Positions 60,090 to 64,000 of a stretch of 64,000 nt of DNA are shown here, one piece after another; position 1 is the first letter of the stretch, and the number at the start of each line of letters is the position of its first letter. The position numbers were made by a program, and so were the translations under genes. Source of the DNA: JAVJSU01 sp040219275. Lineage in GTDB: Bacteria > Chloroflexota > Anaerolineae > Aggregatilineales > Phototrophicaceae. The DNA is taken from NCBI GenBank assembly GCA_040219275.1, contig JAVJSU010000023.1, positions 124,001 to 188,000 on the forward strand. Direction: 5' to 3'. The notes under the pieces are model-generated. The model searched no databases and was not told where the DNA came from. It worked only from the letters and a program-made list of their open reading frames with translations.

Positions 60090-60189
60090 CATTATTACTC
60101 CTTGATTATTGTTTGATTTGATCTCATTGTCCGTGAGAATGATATTTGCCATAACGGATTTATAGACGGTGTGTAGCCTGTCTGTTTAG

Positions 60190-61011
60190 TCAGGATGGTT
60201 TTTGCCAGTTATGGTTGAGTGCATAAACTGCCGCCTCGGTGCGGGTACTTACGCCGAGTTTGGAATAGATATTGTCCAGATGAAATTTGACGGTGCGCGG
60301 GCTGATGTCTAACTTAAGCGCGATTTCTTTATTGGTCATGCCTTCCGTGAGGCAAATCAATACTTCCATTTCGCGTTCGGTCATGTCGATGGGATCAATC
60401 AGTGAAAACTCAATCTGAATGCCAGTCTGTCCCTGTGCATTTGGCGTTCGTGACAATTTACCTGAGAGCGATTCAATATAGGGATTTACGGTGATTTTGC
60501 TCATATCAATAGATGGATTACCGTCATGTTCTATGAGATAGGTCAATAAGCCATCGCGTTTGTGAAGCGTGATCGTAAAACGAGTCGCCTGTGCTTGTTT
60601 TTGGGCATATTCGACGATTTCCTGCGTGGTGCGGAACAAGACCAATTCGATTTGGGCAGGGAGACGTGTTCTGAGCCTGTCAATCATCAATGCAATGTAA
60701 ATGCCATACGAGCGTTTCATCTGGAGTGCGAAGGCATCCAACGCAGATTCCAGACCAAGAGAATCGAGAATAGTGGGGTGTAGATTATTTTCAAGATCTA
60801 GCGCCTGTTGGAGCGCCTGACGGGCGAGTGATGAGAGAATCGAGACTGCCATGCGTGCATCAGGATTCCGAAGGGTTTGGTCATAAACGCTTGCCTGAGA
60901 GAGCAATAAATTCAACTGGTTTATCACTGTTTCCTGTAAAGCGCGTGCCATTGCCCGTCGTTCAGCTTCGAGGCTCTGTTGAAAGGCAGATTGTTGACGC
61001 AGGTCGTCCAT
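60190..61011 (-). CDS. LuxR-type regulator fused to a degenerate histidine-kinase-like module
   Basis: 273 residues. The N-terminal part (about 1-110) resembles the dimerisation domain of NarX/DegS-type kinases (ERRAMARALQETVINQLNLLL, then NNLHPTILDSLGLESALDAFA), but the phospho-His of the ELHD motif is Gln (ALQE). The middle region aligns with an HATPase domain that lacks the N and G boxes (QEIVEYAQKQAQAT, IEHDGNPSID). The last ~65 residues are a LuxR helix-turn-helix (LTEREMEVLICLTEGMTNKEIALKLDISPRTVKFHLDNIYSKLGV). It probably binds DNA directly without phosphorelay. Start M at 61011 is preferred; a longer TTG frame (61092) is possible. It lies just upstream of cpaF on the same strand. Confidence 0.78.
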   Translation of the reverse strand: MDDLRQQSAFQQSLEAERRAMARALQETVINQLNLLLSQASVYDQTLRNPDARMAVSILSSLARQALQQALDLENNLHPTILDSLGLESALDAFALQMKRSYGIYIALMIDRLRTRLPAQIELVLFRTTQEIVEYAQKQAQATRFTITLHKRDGLLTYLIEHDGNPSIDMSKITVNPYIESLSGKLSRTPNAQGQTGIQIEFSLIDPIDMTEREMEVLICLTEGMTNKEIALKLDISPRTVKFHLDNIYSKLGVSTRTEAAVYALNHNWQKPS

Positions 61012-61128
61012 GAGATTGGTCTCGTTATGGCTTGTGTTGTATGAATTGTCGCATAAGTGTGCATAACGGGGAAACGTGCCGATGGTGGGCAATACCCTGC
61101 CTATGTGGACAGGGTGCCCAAAGTTGAT

Positions 61129-61575
61129 TTATGCGTTATCTGCACGTAATTGGGTGCGGACTTGCATCAAAATGATACCGAGTTTGTTTTGACCTGAGCC
61201 GTCTTTGCCGGAACCCCAATAATAGTCACCGGGGGCATTTTCCACGAGTTCAGCATCGCCGGTATTCAGCAACATTTCCCGAATGTCGGCGTGAGTCTGG
61301 AACTTTTTCAGTACTGCGTGGAACATGATTTCGTCTTTGATTTGTTCCCAATCCGGGCGTAAGGGGAGGTCTCGTTTGCGTCCAATACTGGCGGCTTTTT
61401 TTGGTGTTTCTGCCCGACGAACGTTTTCTTCGTGGGGTGTGCCGGCGAATTTCTGTGCCTGAAAATAATGCTCGGAGGTTTTCCAGTATTTGCCGTCTAG
61501 TTCAAAGCCATGACGGGAGAAATTGGAGAAACAGCCATATTCGTCAGTTGTGGTGTAGAAGTAGATTGTTTTCAT
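61129..61575 (-). CDS. NADAR family protein (YbiA-like)
   Basis: 148 residues. Motifs FYTTTDEYGCFSNFSRHGFELDGKYWKTSEHYFQAQKF and GSGKDGSGQNKLGIILMQVR are the hallmark of NADAR/YbiA proteins, which act on ADP-ribose-linked or riboflavin-pathway intermediates (N-glycosidase activity in studied members). The start overlaps the stop of the glycosyltransferase fusion (ATGA, 61572-61575), so it is translationally coupled, an unexpected partner. Confidence 0.9.
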   Translation of the reverse strand: MKTIYFYTTTDEYGCFSNFSRHGFELDGKYWKTSEHYFQAQKFAGTPHEENVRRAETPKKAASIGRKRDLPLRPDWEQIKDEIMFHAVLKKFQTHADIREMLLNTGDAELVENAPGDYYWGSGKDGSGQNKLGIILMQVRTQLRADNA

Positions 61576-63386
61576 GATGTGTTTTTACTCATCAACACCT
61601 TAAGTACAAATCTTGGTAGGCGCATCATGCGTTTGATTCGCCAAGGTTGCAGGTAGAGGCGGTAGAGCCATTCGATGCCGAGGTTACGCATCCACAGCGG
61701 CGCACGGGGGACGACTCCGGCGATGAAATCTAACGAGCCACCCACACCCATCGCCATGCTGACCTGTAGGCGTGGGGTGTTGCGGGCGATCCATTTGTCC
61801 TGTTCAGGTGAGCCGTATGCGACGAAGAGAATATCCGCGCCACTGGCATTGATTCTCTGAACGATAGCATCTTCATCTTCGGGGGCGGGACTGCCGCTAA
61901 ATGTGCCGACGATATCAAGATCAGGATATTTTGAGCGTAAGATATTCGCTGATTGCTCCGCGATGCCTTCACCCGCGCCGAGAAAGAAGAGTTTCCAGCC
62001 CATTTGCGCCGCCCGTTCAGCGATAATAGGCACACCATCCGAGCCAGTGACGCGTTCCGGCAAGGGTGTTCCCTGACGTTTCGCCGCCCAGAGCAGGCCG
62101 ACTCCATCGGGGACACACAAATCTGCCCGTTGTAAAATATTGCGAAAATTAACGTCGTGCTGTGCGACCATCATGAATTCTGGATTGGTCGTACAAACGT
62201 GATAGAGGCGTTCACCGGATTTCACCCATTCGTCGATGAGATCAAGCCATTGTGTGTAGGTGATGGAATCGACGGGCAAGCCAAGCACTTGAATGCGGGT
62301 GTGGGTGCTTGTGATCGTGCGGGCTGGTGGTGGCGTTTGGTCGATTATTTGCCCATTCAGTAATTTTTCTGCGGTTGTGATGACATTTTCAGGTGTGACC
62401 ATCCGCATACATGTGCGAGCGGCACAGCCTTCTCGTAAGCCCACACCATGCCCGACATAACTACATGGGCTACATTCGGGGGCGCTCCGCACGACGATGA
62501 TTTTGCCATCCGGTGCATACGGTGACCATGCGTGATGATTGCTCGGTCCGAAAATGGCGATGACGGGCGTGCTGGTTGCGGCGGCGATGTGCATGACTCC
62601 GCTATCTGTACCGATGTAGAGATCAGATTTGTCGATTACATCAGTGAGTTCGGCAAGTGTTGTTTTTCCGGTGAGGTCAACTGGCGTTACTGTCATCGCA
62701 GATTTTACTGCGGCGGCATCATCCCCTGTGCCACCCACGAGGATGATCTGGGCGTTGTGGTTTTCTGCTAAGCTGTCCGCGACACGGGCGAATTTTTCCG
62801 GCTCCCAACGACGGGCGAGGCTATAGCCACCACTTCCGGCATGGATGACGACGCGAATGCCATCATGATCTGGAATCGGGTAATTTGATTGGGCGACTTT
62901 TTGTGAGCGTGGGGAGGGATTTGCACCGAGCAATGCGACCAATTCCAGCCAATAGTCCGCTTGATGTTTCGCGCCGTAGCCTGCGTCGGGGATGGATTGG
63001 GTGAGAAACCAACCGTTGCCGTTGTTGATGCCATATCGTTGTTTTGCGCTACTTGCAAGCGCGATCATGGCGAATTTGAGTGTTCCGAGTTTGAGCGTGA
63101 AATGGTGGAAATAGATGATCGTGTCGTAGTTGTCACGGCGTAGTGCAAAAAGGCGGGTTAGGTTCGCGGGTTTGAAGAAAGCAATGGAACTGTTGAAGCT
63201 CTGACGATCAAAGGTGATGATTTTATCGACTAGTCCGGTGTTGTGGAGGATGGGCGCGGCGTGGGCAGTCGTGAGCAGGGTGAGATGCGCGTCGGGAAGT
63301 TCTTCGCGCAGAGCCTGAATTGCGGGTGTCGTTGTGACGAGATCGCCAATATCGGCGAGTTGAACGAGTAGAATATGGCGCGTCAT
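61572..63386 (-). CDS. Fusion of GT9 (heptosyltransferase-like) and GT26 (WecG/TagA/CpsF) glycosyltransferases
   Basis: 604 residues from ATG 63386, which overlaps the stop of the methyltransferase gene (ATGA). Residues about 1-345 are a GT-B GT9 domain (ILLVQLADIGDLVTTTPAIQALREELP, VIHAGSGGYSLARRWEPEKFA, GTDSGVMHIAAATSTPVIAIFGPSN), followed by a Cys-rich stretch (ECSPCSYVG, EGCAARTCMRM). Residues about 365-590 are GT26 (LGLPVDSITYTQWLDLI, TTNPEFMMVAQHDVNFRNIL, DLCVPDGVGLLWAAKRQG, LFFLGAGEGIAEQSA, AYGSPEQDKWIARN, MGVGGSLDFIAG). The pair would add two sugars in succession to a lipid-linked or polymer acceptor at the inner membrane. A 19-codon longer frame is rejected. Confidence 0.92.
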   Translation of the reverse strand: MTRHILLVQLADIGDLVTTTPAIQALREELPDAHLTLLTTAHAAPILHNTGLVDKIITFDRQSFNSSIAFFKPANLTRLFALRRDNYDTIIYFHHFTLKLGTLKFAMIALASSAKQRYGINNGNGWFLTQSIPDAGYGAKHQADYWLELVALLGANPSPRSQKVAQSNYPIPDHDGIRVVIHAGSGGYSLARRWEPEKFARVADSLAENHNAQIILVGGTGDDAAAVKSAMTVTPVDLTGKTTLAELTDVIDKSDLYIGTDSGVMHIAAATSTPVIAIFGPSNHHAWSPYAPDGKIIVVRSAPECSPCSYVGHGVGLREGCAARTCMRMVTPENVITTAEKLLNGQIIDQTPPPARTITSTHTRIQVLGLPVDSITYTQWLDLIDEWVKSGERLYHVCTTNPEFMMVAQHDVNFRNILQRADLCVPDGVGLLWAAKRQGTPLPERVTGSDGVPIIAERAAQMGWKLFFLGAGEGIAEQSANILRSKYPDLDIVGTFSGSPAPEDEDAIVQRINASGADILFVAYGSPEQDKWIARNTPRLQVSMAMGVGGSLDFIAGVVPRAPLWMRNLGIEWLYRLYLQPWRIKRMMRLPRFVLKVLMSKNTS

Positions 63387-64000
63387 GCTTTTTGTGCCGT
63401 CACGATGGGCTGGTAGTAACCGCTGGTTTCCGGCATGTGCCATTGCACATCTTCAAATCCGGCTTGGGTTAAGAATGGTGTGATTTCGGCGCGTTGCAAT
63501 GCGCGATATTTGGTTTGATAGTGATGGGTTGTCCAGTTGTCTTTGCCGGAAACAATGAATTGATTGAGTACATAAATTGGACTATCACCCTGCCAATCCC
63601 ACACCTGAAATCTGATGCGACGGTTTCCGTCTACGTTATCTAAGACGGTGATTGGCGTGGTATGTGGTCGGGCTTTGAGAAGCTCATCATAATCGCGGAT
63701 ACTGATTAGCAATAAGCCACCGGATTTTACTTTGGAAAATAGATTTTGCGCCGCTAGTGCTAGGTCGTCTTCTGTGAGCAGATGGGGCAGGGCGTTATCA
63801 CAGGAGAGGACAACATCAAATTTGCCATCCACATCATCTGTGAGTGACCGGAAATCCGCCACGCCAAAGGTCATGTTTAAACCTAATGCTGATGCCTCTT
63901 TCTGGGCGCGTTCAACGGAAAGCGGGCTGATGTCGGTAGCGTGAACGGTGTAACCCTGTAATGCCAATCCAATTGCCTGCGTGCCGATGCCACAGGAGCA
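63383..64000 (-). CDS. SAM-dependent methyltransferase (5' truncated by window edge)
   Basis: Class I methyltransferase. The frame stays open to the right edge of the window, where the SAM-binding motif I can be read (CSCGIGTQAIGLALQGY), followed by VHATDISPLSVERAQ (acidic loop), GKFDVVLSCDNALPHLL (motif IV) and GGLLLISIRDYD. An in-frame TTG at 63967 is not a start, because motif I lies upstream of it. The end overlaps the glycosyltransferase fusion, so it belongs to the same operon (methyltransferase - GT9/GT26 - NADAR). Substrate unknown; methylation of a glycan is a reasonable guess from context. Confidence 0.85.
   Translation of the reverse strand, partial: CSCGIGTQAIGLALQGYTVHATDISPLSVERAQKEASALGLNMTFGVADFRSLTDDVDGKFDVVLSCDNALPHLLTEDDLALAAQNLFSKVKSGGLLLISIRDYDELLKARPHTTPITVLDNVDGNRRIRFQVWDWQGDSPIYVLNQFIVSGKDNWTTHHYQTKYRALQRAEITPFLTQAGFEDVQWHMPETSGYYQPIVTAQKA

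Overview
The window is bacterial chromosomal DNA of moderate G+C content, densely packed with genes on both strands. It shows no tRNA, rRNA, CRISPR array, prophage or insertion sequence that I could recognise. Gene content suggests a member of the Chloroflexota (Anaerolineae-like). The pointers are RNase Y with RecX, secreted proteins whose signal peptides end in AQDD/AQED, Bmp/FAS1 surface proteins, many GAF and soluble histidine kinases, an orphan CpaF ATPase and a DUF3095 protein. This placement is inference from gene content only; no marker phylogeny was possible.

Layout. 1-3000: the 3' end of lon, a stand-alone receiver protein, a PHP+AlbA_2 fusion and a quinone-oxidoreductase-like remnant. 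3000-8050: acyl-CoA dehydrogenase, a TPR protein, and an operon of GH13 amylase, membrane protein and MFS transporter. 8200-14970: a cupin, an L,D-transpeptidase-like wall protein, a structured non-coding region with a strong promoter and terminator (possible small RNA), an S9 peptidase, a PIG-L deacetylase, an SH3 secreted protein and a small protein. 15038-26816: a long minus-strand stretch with serS, lysS, greA, three histidine kinases, a second PIG-L protein, endonuclease III, a secreted beta-propeller-like protein and a sirtuin. 26850-31042: three membrane/WD40 proteins and DUF3095. 31043-34589: a Ugp-like ABC importer without its ATPase. 34775-38464: an MBL hydrolase, then a TetR regulator with a near-perfect operator and the ABC exporter it probably controls.

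38700-43730 is the most distinctive region. It holds two secreted proteins that combine Bmp-type substrate-binding domains with fasciclin (FAS1) domains: one lipoprotein of order FAS1-Bmp-FAS1-Bmp made by internal duplication, and one of order Bmp-FAS1. 43811-64000 carries rny, recX, an SDR, a nucleotide-sugar dehydrogenase, a four-PDZ secreted protein, a TyrA-like dehydrogenase, an HD protein, an M50 protease, a diglyceride-type glycosyltransferase, a sugar nucleotidyltransferase, an alkyltransferase-like protein, a PfkB/RfaE-like kinase, CpaF, a LuxR protein fused to a degenerate kinase, NADAR, a GT9-GT26 fusion and a truncated methyltransferase.

Several genes together point to surface glycan or glycolipid synthesis (nucleotide-sugar dehydrogenase, RmlA-like, RfaE-like, GT9/GT26, MGDG-type transferase). 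Signalling genes are abundant, and at least two are degenerate kinases lacking the phospho-accepting histidine. Start codons were moved from the longest reading frame where a Shine-Dalgarno site, signal peptide or promoter position argued for it; each such choice is stated in the entry.
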